Assembly: GCF_000199675.1 (NCBI RefSeq)
Contig: NC_014960.1
Location: forward strand, 2,666,001 to 2,730,000
Direction: 5' to 3'
DNA length: 64,000 bases
DNA from: Anaerolinea thermophila UNI-1
Lineage (GTDB): Bacteria; Chloroflexota; Anaerolineae; Anaerolineales; Anaerolineaceae
Part shown: in pieces, positions 14,363-22,708 of the stretch
Position numbering within the stretch: position 1 is the first letter of the stretch
Layout of the letters: every line of letters starts with the position of its first letter
Made by a program: the position numbers and the translations under genes
Notes under the pieces: model-generated
Database searches by the model: none
Told to the model about the DNA's origin: nothing
Seen by the model: only the letters and a program-made list of their open reading frames with translations

Positions 14363-15157
14363 ATGGCTAAAGCAATTCAACTCAAAGGACGTGTTTTGAT
14401 TCACTTTGACATCACTGCCGAAACCGGTTTGCACATTGGCGGAACAGAAAGCGGCATTGAAATCGGCGGAGTAGATAAAACCGTCATCCGCGACCCGCTG
14501 ACCCAGCGCCCGTACATTCCCGGTTCAAGTTTGCGCGGCAAGATGCGCAGTCTGCTGGAAAAATACAAGGGCTTGAAGCAAAACCAGCGCATCGGGCAGG
14601 GTTACATCCATTCCTGCGACGATCCGACGGCATATCCGAACTGCGACGTGTGCAACATCTTTGGCGTGCCCGGCGAGCGCGGTTTTTCAACCCCCACCCG
14701 CCTGATTGTGCGCGACGTTTTCATGAGCGACGAGAGCGCCAAACAACTGGAAAATGCCGATACCGACCTGCCCTTCACCGAGGTCAAGACCGAAGTTTCG
14801 ATTGACCGGGTGACTTCCGCCGCCAACCCGCGGCAAATGGAGCGCGTGCCCGCCGGAACCCGTTTTGACAATGCCGAACTGGTGTACAGCATTTATGAGG
14901 GGGATGGCTGTGACGCCAGAAAGGATGTAGCGCGCCTGAAAGTGCTGGTTGAGGGATTGCAGTTATTGCTGGATGACTACCTGGGCGGGCTGGGAAGCCG
15001 CGGCTCGGGCAAGATTGGCATTTCCAACATCAAAGTGGAATGGCGCGGGAAAGATTACGCCGCACAAGCCCAAGTGCTTGGGAGTTTCAATACCGTAGCG
15101 GAGTTTGCCCAAAACCTGGCGGAGATTCAAAACACCGTCCTGTCTCAACTAAACTAA
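14363..15157 (+). CDS. csm3: Csm3 (Cas7 family), target-RNA cleaving backbone subunit
   Basis: 264 residues. It opens FDITAETGLHIGG. IEIGGVDKTVIRDP carries the Asp (D38) that in studied Csm3 proteins cuts target RNA every six bases. YIPGSSLRGKMRSLLEKY follows, and LGGLGSRGSGKIGIS near 208-222 is the glycine-rich RAMP loop. A cysteine-rich stretch with HSCDD and PNCDVCNIFG probably binds zinc. Several copies coat the crRNA. The catalytic Asp appears intact. Confidence 0.95.
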   Translation: MAKAIQLKGRVLIHFDITAETGLHIGGTESGIEIGGVDKTVIRDPLTQRPYIPGSSLRGKMRSLLEKYKGLKQNQRIGQGYIHSCDDPTAYPNCDVCNIFGVPGERGFSTPTRLIVRDVFMSDESAKQLENADTDLPFTEVKTEVSIDRVTSAANPRQMERVPAGTRFDNAELVYSIYEGDGCDARKDVARLKVLVEGLQLLLDDYLGGLGSRGSGKIGISNIKVEWRGKDYAAQAQVLGSFNTVAEFAQNLAEIQNTVLSQLN

Positions 15158-15167
15158 GGAGGCGCAC

Positions 15168-16289
15168 ATGCCGAATCTGGACGTGGTTGCCCTTAACTTT
15201 CGGGGCGGCGTACGGGTCGGAAAGCGCGGACTGGAACTGGAAGAAACTCTTGCCACCATCCCCTCAGATACACTCTTCAGCGCCATGGTCTCAGCGTGGC
15301 GTTTGCTGGGGGGGAATGTGGATGAATTTCTGAAGCCTTTCCTTGCCGATCCGCCGAATCCGCCGTTTCTGATAACCTCAACGTTTCCCCGCGCTGGAGA
15401 AGTGCGCTTCTACCCGGCGCCCGTGGATCTTTCACTGTGCATCAGCCCGGATAAGTTGAAAGACTACGGCAAGAAAATCAAAAAGGTGCAGTATCTTTCC
15501 GAGGGGTTATTCCTGCGCCTGCTGAAAGGGGAAAAACTGGATGACTGGCTGTTTTCAAAGGACGATGCCACAACGACTGCCAAAGGCTGGAGACTGCAAA
15601 AAGGCGCACTCTGGCTGAGCGAGGAAGAAATCGCCCGCCTGCCCAAAACGTTTCCTCTGAAACCGGAAAACCGCTCCGGGTTGATGTTTCAGGAAGTCTG
15701 GAAGGAAGCCCGCCAGCCGCATGTCACCGTGGATCGGATTGGGTCTCAGCCGGAAATTTACCATACCACGCAGGTGCACTTTCACCCCGATTGCGGGTTG
15801 TGGTTTGGCATCCTCTGGCGGGACGGCGAGCGCGAGATTCCTTCGGCGGGGATGTCTTACCGCCGGGCGCTGGAGAAGATTCTGCAGTACCTCGAACATG
15901 CCGGGCTGGGCGGCAAACGCGCCATTGGTTTTGGCGCTTTTGCCCACACCCTCTCCCCCGCCGCGGTAGAACTTCCACTCCCCGCCGGCGGGCAGGCAGG
16001 ACTGTTGATCAGCCGCTACCACCCGCGCCCAACCGAATTACCGCAAACGCTTCAGCACGAGAAAGCGTCCTATCAACTGGTTTCGGTAGGCGGCTGGCTG
16101 AAAACCCCCGACTCGCCCAACCTGATGCGCAAACGCCTGCACATGTTCAGCGAAGGCAGTGTACTGGCGTTTCCTCAATTTCCCGCAGGGGATTTAAGCG
16201 ACGTGACGCCGGATATCTTTACCGGCGGACACCGCATTTACCGCTACGGCATGGCACTGGCGGCAGGACTGGAGGTGCAAAATGCCTGA
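15168..16289 (+). CDS. csm4: Csm4 (Cas5 family), crRNA 5'-handle binding subunit
   Basis: 373 residues. The N-terminus has FRGGVRVGKRGLELEETL, then IPSDTLFSAMVSAW, typical of Csm4. GLGGKRAIGFGAFAHTLSP near 243-261 is the glycine-rich RAMP motif. Csm4 caps the complex next to Cas10 and grips the crRNA tag. ATG 15168 follows AAGGAGGCGC. Its end overlaps csm5 by 8 bases, indicating translational coupling. Confidence 0.92.
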   Translation: MPNLDVVALNFRGGVRVGKRGLELEETLATIPSDTLFSAMVSAWRLLGGNVDEFLKPFLADPPNPPFLITSTFPRAGEVRFYPAPVDLSLCISPDKLKDYGKKIKKVQYLSEGLFLRLLKGEKLDDWLFSKDDATTTAKGWRLQKGALWLSEEEIARLPKTFPLKPENRSGLMFQEVWKEARQPHVTVDRIGSQPEIYHTTQVHFHPDCGLWFGILWRDGEREIPSAGMSYRRALEKILQYLEHAGLGGKRAIGFGAFAHTLSPAAVELPLPAGGQAGLLISRYHPRPTELPQTLQHEKASYQLVSVGGWLKTPDSPNLMRKRLHMFSEGSVLAFPQFPAGDLSDVTPDIFTGGHRIYRYGMALAAGLEVQNA

Positions 16290-17421
16290 ATATGCTCTTC
16301 TGGAACTTGAAGTTTCCACGCTCACCCCGCTCCACATTGGAACGGGAGTGGATCTGCTTCACGAATATGATTACATCGTTGCTGGCGGAAAAACCTGGCG
16401 CATTAATCACGGCGCTCTGCTGGAAGCGCAGGATGTCGATGACCCCAAACAACTGGATTTCCTCTCTCGAACGCCCCCTGCCCGCCTGTTAAAGCCCACC
16501 GATTTCACCCCGCAAAGCCCGTTCTTCCGCTACATCATGGCGGGCGCGCCGCGCGCCACCGGCGAGGGCGCAGTTCTGCGCGAGCAAATTAAGGACGTGT
16601 ACGACCGTCCTTATTTGCCGGGATCTTCTCTCAAGGGCGCTCTGCGCACCGCACTGGCATCCACACTGTGGAAACAAGCCAACCGCACGCTGAACTTAAC
16701 CGATTTGGGATTTTCGGCGCGCTTTGCCGCCCAGCGTTACGAGCGTGAACTGCTGGGGCGCGATCCCAATCGCGACCTGTTACGCGCCCTGCAGGTCAGC
16801 GACAGCCAGCCGGTGGGAAGCGACCGCTTGATGGTACTGAACGCGCGAATCATCAATCAGCGGGGAAAACTGGGGTCGCCAATTGAAATGGAAGCCATTC
16901 GTTCCGATACCACCTTCCACATGACCGTTAAGGTGGATCTGGCGCTGTTTTCGGAGTGGGCAAAACGCGCCGGGCTGACTCTGCCCGCCGAAAGCGCATT
17001 GATGAACCTGCCCGGCATCGTCAACGCCCGCAGCCGCAGTCTGGCAAAACGCGAAGAGGCATGGTTTGCCGCCGTTCCCGGCGCCGGCGCGGTGGCTTCT
17101 TTTTACAGACAGATTGCCAGCGTCAATCTGCCCGCCGGACAGATGTTCCTGCCCCTGGGATGGGGTACCGGCTGGGAAAGCAAAACGCTGGGCGCCAGTT
17201 TGATGCAGGATCCCCATCTGCGCGAGACGCTGTTGAGAAAATACTCCATGACCAGAGGGCGGCGCAATAAGGGAGACCCCTTCCCGCTTTCCCGCCGCGT
17301 CGCCATGCGGGTGCAGAAAACCCCCAACGGCGCGTTACAGGAAACCCTGTTCCTGCCGTTGGGCTGGGTGCTGGTAAGTTTTAAAGTCGTCAAAGGACCA
17401 CAATCTGTTTGGAGAGGATGA
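16282..17421 (+). CDS. csm5: Csm5 (Cas7 family), crRNA 3'-end subunit
   Basis: 379 residues. It begins LELEVSTLTPLHIGTG after the start Met region, and DVYDRPYLPGSSLKGALRTAL near 109-129 is the RAMP motif shared with Csm3. Csm5 sits at the 3' end of the crRNA and helps recruit trimming nucleases. It overlaps csm4 by 8 bases and the next gene as ATGA. Length fits the family. Confidence 0.92.
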   Translation: MPEYALLELEVSTLTPLHIGTGVDLLHEYDYIVAGGKTWRINHGALLEAQDVDDPKQLDFLSRTPPARLLKPTDFTPQSPFFRYIMAGAPRATGEGAVLREQIKDVYDRPYLPGSSLKGALRTALASTLWKQANRTLNLTDLGFSARFAAQRYERELLGRDPNRDLLRALQVSDSQPVGSDRLMVLNARIINQRGKLGSPIEMEAIRSDTTFHMTVKVDLALFSEWAKRAGLTLPAESALMNLPGIVNARSRSLAKREEAWFAAVPGAGAVASFYRQIASVNLPAGQMFLPLGWGTGWESKTLGASLMQDPHLRETLLRKYSMTRGRRNKGDPFPLSRRVAMRVQKTPNGALQETLFLPLGWVLVSFKVVKGPQSVWRG

Positions 17422-18650
17422 TGAAACTTTTAACATTTCTGGGATTAGGGAATTACACTCCCACCACATATACCTGGGATGGGCAGGAAATGGAAACTTC
17501 CTTTGCTCCCCTTGCTTCATGCCGATTTCTAAAAGCCGACCAGATAGTTGTCTTTCTTACCCAAAAAGCAAGAGAAAATGTTTTTAATAACTTCATTAAG
17601 CATGCTCAGGAAAGTGTTCAAGCCAATGTAATTCCCGTGGATATCCCTGCGGGAGCAAAAGAAGAAGAATTATGGCAAATCTTCAGCGCCATTCTTGAGC
17701 AAACCAGTCCTGACGAGGAACTGGCTTTTGATGTCACCCACGGATTTCGCTCCTCGCCCATGATCAGCCTGCTGGCAGCAGCGTTCATGCGTTCTGCCTT
17801 TAATGTGAAACTCAAGGCGATCCTTTATGGAGCCTACGATGCAAAAGATGAAGCCAATCGTACCCCAATTTTTGATTTATCCCCAATGATTACTCTATTG
17901 GAGTGGGCTGTTGCGGCAGACCGATTTAACCGCACTGGCGACTCGCGATACTTTGCATCTCTAATCCGCGAACAGCAAAAATCGCTTGCATTAAGAGGAA
18001 TGCTAGAAGAAGCAGGAACATTGGGCAAACTGCAAAAGAATCTTACTGAACTCTCCCTATATCTCCACATGATTCGTCCTGAGCAAGCCATGCAAGCAGC
18101 AGAAGAATTGAAAGATCACATTGAGTGTTCTACCTCTGCTCTGGAAAAAGCTATGGGCACTCTCCCCTTCCGCGCCCTGCTCAATACAGTAAAAGAAGCC
18201 TACCATCCTGTTGCTCATCATGCCAAACCGAAAGATTTAGCACAATTGAAAGAAATGCTTGCAACAGAACGGATAATGATTGGATGGTATATCGAGCGGG
18301 AATTATGGATGCAGGCAGCGGCACTGATTCGAGAATGGCTGGTTTCCTGGGTGATGGCACAAATGGGAGAGGTAAATATTTCAAATAGAACTAATCGAGA
18401 AAGATTTGAATCGGTCATCAGCATTGAAGCCCACGCTTTTCTTAATGCCAAACATCAACAACCCCCATTTTCTTCAACTTTTTTGTCTAACCTGCCAGAA
18501 CAGGAACAATTTTTTGGACGATGGCTCAGTTTTACCGAACCGCGCAATGATTTAATGCATGCAGGGCAAAGAGATGACTCTAAAGAGCCCAACACTCTTA
18601 TCAGTCAAATCAAAGAAACGTACAACTGGTTAGTCACTCTCCCTGTTTAG
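17421..18650 (+). CDS. csx1: Csx1-family (TM1812 type) CARF-HEPN ribonuclease
   Basis: About 410 residues. The N-terminal CARF domain of TM1812 type is plain: MKLLTFLGLGNYTPTTYTW at the start, VVFLTQKA near 47, and FDVTHGFRSSPMISLLAA near 107-124. The C-terminal HEPN site is R375-N-D-L-M-H380, the RX4H ribonuclease motif. Members bind cyclic oligoadenylate made by Cas10 and then degrade RNA without sequence choice. ATG 17421 is preferred (GGAGAGG site). ATG 17418 and a TTG at 17409 are alternatives. Codon use looks richer in A+T than in csm3-csm5. Confidence 0.9.
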   Translation: MKLLTFLGLGNYTPTTYTWDGQEMETSFAPLASCRFLKADQIVVFLTQKARENVFNNFIKHAQESVQANVIPVDIPAGAKEEELWQIFSAILEQTSPDEELAFDVTHGFRSSPMISLLAAAFMRSAFNVKLKAILYGAYDAKDEANRTPIFDLSPMITLLEWAVAADRFNRTGDSRYFASLIREQQKSLALRGMLEEAGTLGKLQKNLTELSLYLHMIRPEQAMQAAEELKDHIECSTSALEKAMGTLPFRALLNTVKEAYHPVAHHAKPKDLAQLKEMLATERIMIGWYIERELWMQAAALIREWLVSWVMAQMGEVNISNRTNRERFESVISIEAHAFLNAKHQQPPFSSTFLSNLPEQEQFFGRWLSFTEPRNDLMHAGQRDDSKEPNTLISQIKETYNWLVTLPV

Positions 18651-18657
18651 GAGCACC

Positions 18658-19578
18658 ATGATTCTTCTCACCCTGCTGGGCGAACAACCCATTCCCAACC
18701 TTTTACCTCTATGGCAGTACCGCGAATTCAGCGGCGTGCAGTTTGTGGTGACGCCGCGCACCCGTCCGCTGGCAGAGTCGCTGGCGGCTTTCATTCGACA
18801 GGATCGCACGCTTCAGCACCTGCAGGTGCATGAACCGCTGGATGTGGAAGCCTATGACCTGTCCCAAACGCGCTTGCGCCTGATTCAAGCCCTGATGAGC
18901 CACATCCGTGCGCATACGCCGGTGACGCTCAACCTGACCGGCGGGACGAAACTGATGAGCCTTGCCGCCATGCAAGCCGCGTATGGTCTGGCAGTGCCTC
19001 TGCTGTACGTGAGCAGTGAAACCGGCGAGATGATTCTGTACACCTCCGACGGCATAGAGCAAAAGCGGGAGCCGATTCATGTTTCGATTACCGCGGATCA
19101 GTACCTGCAGGCGCACGGCATTGAATCCAGCCCCTATCAAAATTTTGCCGAGAACGAAAAATACGCTCCCATCCGCTCTACCAAAGAAGGCGACTGGCTG
19201 GAAGAGGCCGTGTATCAGGCGGCATTGCAGTCGGGTATGTTTGACGATGTGCGCAAAAATGTGTACATCCGCCGCCGCGGGCGCAAAGATGCCGTGATCA
19301 ACGAACTGGATGTGGTGGTCACCCGCAACGGCTTGCTGGGGGTGTGTTCCTGTAAATCCGGGAAAAAACTGGACAAAGACGACCTTTACGAACTGGAAGC
19401 GCTCTCCAGCCGGGAAAAATTCGGCATTTACTGCGGAAAAGTGTTCGCCTGCGCCACTGACGAAATTCCTGAAGGGATCAAAGAGCGCGCCAGCGCTGAT
19501 AAAATCCGCCTGGCTTTTGGGAAAGACGTTGCTCAAAAAGCAGTCCAGCAACTGCTTGAATCTTTAAAACGCTTTTAG
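18658..19578 (+). CDS. can2: Can2/Card1-type CARF nuclease (DUF1887 type)
   Basis: 306 residues, shorter than typical Card1. The CARF domain has VTLNLTGGTKLMSLAAMQAA with the TGGTK motif at 94-98. The PD-(D/E)XK nuclease follows with E182 in GDWLEEAVY, D218 in INELDVVV, and C232-K233 in CSCKSGKK. Known relatives are switched on by cA4 and cut DNA and RNA. The catalytic residues look complete. It starts 7 bases after csx1. Substrate range cannot be read from the sequence. Confidence 0.88.
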   Translation: MILLTLLGEQPIPNLLPLWQYREFSGVQFVVTPRTRPLAESLAAFIRQDRTLQHLQVHEPLDVEAYDLSQTRLRLIQALMSHIRAHTPVTLNLTGGTKLMSLAAMQAAYGLAVPLLYVSSETGEMILYTSDGIEQKREPIHVSITADQYLQAHGIESSPYQNFAENEKYAPIRSTKEGDWLEEAVYQAALQSGMFDDVRKNVYIRRRGRKDAVINELDVVVTRNGLLGVCSCKSGKKLDKDDLYELEALSSREKFGIYCGKVFACATDEIPEGIKERASADKIRLAFGKDVAQKAVQQLLESLKRF

Positions 19579-19586
19579 AGGTCTTC

Positions 19587-19991
19587 ATGATTTTGCTCAA
19601 CTTCTCGCATCCGCTGACATCCAGCCAGAAAGAACAAATTGAAGCCCTTACCGGGCAGGCACTGGACAAAGTACTGGATTTAGCCGTGCATTTCGATAAC
19701 CAGTTGCCCTTCATTCCTCAACTGGAAGCCTTGATGGAGAACATTCCCCTGTCCCCTGCCCAGTGGCAGAACGAACCCATTCCGATTAACCCGCCCTCGC
19801 TGAACTTCATCACCGCGCTGTTAATTGCCGAACTGCACGGACGCATGGGGTACTTTGCTCCCATCGTGCGCCTGCGCCCCAAAGCAGGCAGTCTGCCCCC
19901 GCAATACGAAGTCGCCGAGATTCTGAATCTGAACGAAGTGCGGGAACGCGCCCGCACCCACCGCTACCGCAATGGAGAAAATGGAGCATGA
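19587..19991 (+). CDS. csx15: Csx15, putative cyclic-oligoadenylate binding or ring-nuclease protein
   Basis: 134 residues that fit Csx15: MILLNFSHPLTSSQKEQI at the start, NPPSLNFITALLIAELHGRM near 71-90, YFAPIVRLRP near 92, and YEVAEILNLNEVRERAR near 108-124. Csx15 is found beside type III effectors and has been proposed to bind or degrade cyclic oligoadenylate, lowering the signal. It starts 8 bases after can2 and overlaps cas6 as ATGA. No established catalytic residues can be checked here. Confidence 0.85.
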   Translation: MILLNFSHPLTSSQKEQIEALTGQALDKVLDLAVHFDNQLPFIPQLEALMENIPLSPAQWQNEPIPINPPSLNFITALLIAELHGRMGYFAPIVRLRPKAGSLPPQYEVAEILNLNEVRERARTHRYRNGENGA

Positions 19992-20845
19992 GCGCCGCCA
20001 CTCCCCTGCTTTCTCTGGTGCTGACCCTACGCCCGCTGGATTTCAGACGCCCGGCGGAGACACTGCCGCACTGGTGGGGGCGCGCCGCCCATGCGCTTCT
20101 GCTGGATACCGTGCGCCGCACGGATGCCGCGCTGGCAAAAAGCCTGCACGATGATAACGCCCTCAAACCCTTCACCGCCTCCAATTTGATGGGGCGTTTT
20201 TCTGAAGGCAAACTTGACCCTCAACAAACCTACACCCTGCGCTTCACTTCGCTGATTCCCGAACTTTCCCGCATTCTGCTGGAATCTTTTCTGCCCAATG
20301 GCGAAGTGCAGTTGGACTATCAGATGTTTCGCATTGAACAGGTTGCCCGCACCCCGGAAGAACACCCCTGGGCGGGAAGCGCCGCCTGGGAAGAACTGGC
20401 TGGAAAATCTCTGCTGGGGAGAAGCGCCCCCTCACGGCGCATCTCCCTGCTGTTTGCCAGTCCCACCACCTTCCGCGTGGACGGGCGGTTGATTCCCCTG
20501 CCCCTCCCTGATCTGGTTTTCAACAGTCTGCTTCAGCGCTGGAACAGTTACGCTCCGCTGGCGTTTCCCGACGAAGTGCGCCGCTATGCCGCCGAATGCC
20601 TGCAGGTTTCTTCCTACCGGCTGAACAGTGCCGCCGTCCGCACGCAGGAAGAAGCCCTGCGCATTGGCGCGGTGGGACAGGTCACCTACACCTCTGCGCC
20701 GTACGACCGCTACTGGATGAGCCTCATCCGCACGCTGGCAGGGTTTGCCCTGTATGCCGGGGTGGGCGCATCCACCCCCATGGGATTGGGACAGGTGCGC
20801 CTGATAGACCCTGACAAAACGCCGGAAGAAAGTACAGAACCTTAA
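19988..20845 (+). CDS. cas6: Cas6 CRISPR RNA processing endoribonuclease
   Basis: 285 residues with a double ferredoxin fold. The C-terminal glycine-rich loop is present in YAGVGASTPMGLGQVRL, ending near residue 275. The early WWGRAAHALLLDTV provides a His in the usual region, but I cannot fix the catalytic residue by eye. Cas6 cuts the repeat hairpin of the precursor to give crRNAs with an 8-base tag. The repeat of the nearby array contains CCCC-GGAA-GGGG, a likely recognition hairpin. Confidence 0.9.
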   Translation: MSAATPLLSLVLTLRPLDFRRPAETLPHWWGRAAHALLLDTVRRTDAALAKSLHDDNALKPFTASNLMGRFSEGKLDPQQTYTLRFTSLIPELSRILLESFLPNGEVQLDYQMFRIEQVARTPEEHPWAGSAAWEELAGKSLLGRSAPSRRISLLFASPTTFRVDGRLIPLPLPDLVFNSLLQRWNSYAPLAFPDEVRRYAAECLQVSSYRLNSAAVRTQEEALRIGAVGQVTYTSAPYDRYWMSLIRTLAGFALYAGVGASTPMGLGQVRLIDPDKTPEESTEP

Positions 20846-20872
20846 CAACCGATGCGTTTGGGGGGACAGAAC

Positions 20873-21886
20873 ATGCCTCCGCTGTATGTCGTTCAACAAA
20901 ACAGTAAACTGCGCCTCAACAACCGCCGCGTTCAGGTGGAACAGGAAACCGATGAAGGCATACAGGTACTGGCACAGATTCCCATCGGACAGGTATCGGA
21001 AATCATCCTGTTCGGCAACGTTGGGCTGACCACCCCGCTGATGGACGCCCTGCTGTATGAGGGCATCCCGGTCATCTTCCTGACCCGCGATGGGGATTAC
21101 CGCGGCATCCTGAGCGGGGGATTGACCCCGCATGTGCCTCTGCGGCGGGCGCAGTACCGTGCGCTGGAAAAGCCCTCATTCAGCCTTGAAATGGCAAAAG
21201 GGTTCGTACGCGCTAAATTGCGCCATCAACGCACGCTCCTGCAACGGCAAAACCGTCCACCCAAACAGGATGCCTCCCTCTCGGAGGTGATTGAACGCAT
21301 GGAACATGCCATTGATGAAGTGCAACGCAAAACCAGCCTTTCCAGTTTACGCGGGCTGGAAGGATCAGCAACTGCGGCGTACTTCAGCGGTCTGCGACAG
21401 TTGTTCAACCCCGAATGGAAATTTGACGCCCGCCTGCGCCGTCCGCCCCCTGATCCAGTAAATGTGTTACTCTCGCTGGGTTACACCCTGCTGGCACAGG
21501 ATTGCGTCGCTGCTGTGCAGGCGGTAGGACTGGACCCTTACGCCGGTTTTCTTCATGAGGTGGCTTACAATCGCCCTGCGCTGGGACTGGACTTGCTGGA
21601 AGAATTCCGCCCATTAGTAGATGGGGTGGTCTTGTGGATTTGCCATTCCGGCAAAATTTGCCCGCAACAGTTCACCCCGGGACCACCCGAAAGACCCGTT
21701 GTGCTGGATGATCAGGGAAAACGAGACTTTATCAAGGCTTTTGAAGAGCGCATGGACTCGCGTTTTACCCACCCCCTGGCGCAACAACAGTTAACCATGC
21801 GACAGTGCCTGATCGAGCAGGCCCGACAGATTGCCCACCGTATTCTGGAAGACCGTCCGGGTTATGATGACATGGGGTTCCGCTGA
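20873..21886 (+). CDS. cas1: Cas1 spacer-integration endonuclease
   Basis: About 337 residues. The metal-binding triad is visible: E163 in GLEGSATAAYF, H228 in GFLHEVAYNRPALGLD, and E243 in DLLEEFRP. With Cas2 it inserts new spacers at the leader end of the array. I chose ATG 20873, which follows GGGGGGACAG. A start at 20852 would add seven residues. No reverse transcriptase is fused or nearby, so spacers are probably taken from DNA. It overlaps cas2 by one base. Confidence 0.95.
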   Translation: MPPLYVVQQNSKLRLNNRRVQVEQETDEGIQVLAQIPIGQVSEIILFGNVGLTTPLMDALLYEGIPVIFLTRDGDYRGILSGGLTPHVPLRRAQYRALEKPSFSLEMAKGFVRAKLRHQRTLLQRQNRPPKQDASLSEVIERMEHAIDEVQRKTSLSSLRGLEGSATAAYFSGLRQLFNPEWKFDARLRRPPPDPVNVLLSLGYTLLAQDCVAAVQAVGLDPYAGFLHEVAYNRPALGLDLLEEFRPLVDGVVLWICHSGKICPQQFTPGPPERPVVLDDQGKRDFIKAFEERMDSRFTHPLAQQQLTMRQCLIEQARQIAHRILEDRPGYDDMGFR

Positions 21887-22176
21887 TGAATGACGGACGC
21901 AGTTTTTACGTGCTGGCATACGATATCAGCGATGACCGCCGTCGCTTAAAACTTGCCCGGCTGATGGAATCGCTGGGGGTGCGCGTGCAGGGCAGTGTCT
22001 TTGAGGCTTATCTGACAGCCACAGAACTGGAACGGCTTCTACGTCGATGCAGTAAAATTTTGAAGAAAGAAGAGGATAGTTTGCGCATCTACCGCCTGTG
22101 CACAGCATGCCGAGAGAACATCCGCACAGAAGGGAAAGGGAAAATTACCCCGCCGCCCCAGGTAACCGTAATTTAA
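21886..22176 (+). CDS. cas2: Cas2 adaptation protein
   Basis: 96 residues with the ferredoxin-like start FYVLAYDISDDRRRLKL, where D13 is the conserved Asp, then VQGSVFEAYLTATEL and a C-terminal strand with LCTACRENI. It bridges Cas1 dimers in the integration complex. It is the last gene of the CRISPR operon. The repeat array begins 212 bases further on. Confidence 0.93.
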   Translation: MNDGRSFYVLAYDISDDRRRLKLARLMESLGVRVQGSVFEAYLTATELERLLRRCSKILKKEEDSLRIYRLCTACRENIRTEGKGKITPPPQVTVI

Positions 22177-22179
22177 ACC

Positions 22180-22244
22180 ATTTTGCGTACCCCCCTCTGT
22201 TTAAGCCAAAAAACGCCCCTTTTTAATAGGGGGGTACGCAAAAT
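22180..22244. repeat. Perfect 17-bp inverted repeat between cas2 and the array
   Basis: The arm at 22180-22196 (ATTTTGCGTACCCCCCT) is exactly complementary to 22228-22244, with a 31-base centre rich in A and T. It begins 4 bases after the cas2 stop. It has no U-run, so it is not a textbook terminator. It may be a tiny transposon-like remnant or a barrier between cas2 and leader transcription. Confidence 0.6.
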
Positions 22245-22297
22245 TCGGGCATGTGGAAGAAAAAACAGGAAACTTGCCGGAAATGTGCGCAAAACGA

Positions 22298-22326
22298 CTT
22301 GATTTTTATAAAAAATTGTGCTATTC
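22298..22326 (+). promoter_or_regulatory. Leader promoter of the CRISPR array
   Basis: TTGATT (22298-22303), a 17-base A+T-rich spacer and TATTCT (22321-22326). Transcription would start near 22333, about 55 bases before the first repeat, on the same strand as the cas genes. Confidence 0.65.
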
Positions 22327-22387
22327 TGGATACAGTTCTGAACTTTCAGGCTCTCTTCTTGCAAACCAGTGGAAGGGCAAAAGTACA

Positions 22388-22575
22388 GTCAGAATCTAAG
22401 AAGCCCCGGAAGGGGATTAAGACAAACTCCTGACGGTATCGGGTATCTATTGGGCAAAAATGTCAGAATCTAAGAAGCCCCGGAAGGGGATTAAGACTCC
22501 CATCCGCAGGGTGAGGCGTTTGCGGCTCACCGCCCAGCAGTCAGAATCTAAGAAGCCCCGGAAGGGGATTAAGAG
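22388..22575 (+). CRISPR. Short CRISPR array: three 36-bp repeats, two spacers
   Basis: Repeats lie at 22388-22423, 22462-22497 and 22540-22575. The repeat starts GTCAGAATCTAAGAAGCCCC and ends GGGATTAAGAC, with an internal CCCC-GGAA-GGGG hairpin. Spacers are 38 bases (22424-22461) and 42 bases (22498-22539). The third repeat ends AAGAG instead of AAGAC, as is common for the end farthest from the leader. The orientation fits the leader promoter upstream. Confidence 0.97.
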
Positions 22576-22651
22576 CCTTTGAGAGGTTCGGGGAAAAGTT
22601 ATCCCAAGGGAAGCAGAGAGAATCGCAAAGCCAAGAAAAAGACGAAATATC

Positions 22652-22685
22652 AAGCCCGGCATTCAATAGATGAATCACCGGGCTT
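22652..22685. terminator. Hairpin between the array and the polysaccharide operon
   Basis: AAGCCCGG (22652-22659) pairs with CCGGGCTT (22678-22685) around an A+T-rich loop with further pairing. It lies between two convergent transcription units and may end both. There is no long U-run, so the call is moderate. Confidence 0.5.
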
Positions 22686-22708
22686 TGTGAAATCAGGGAA
22701 GACTTTCC

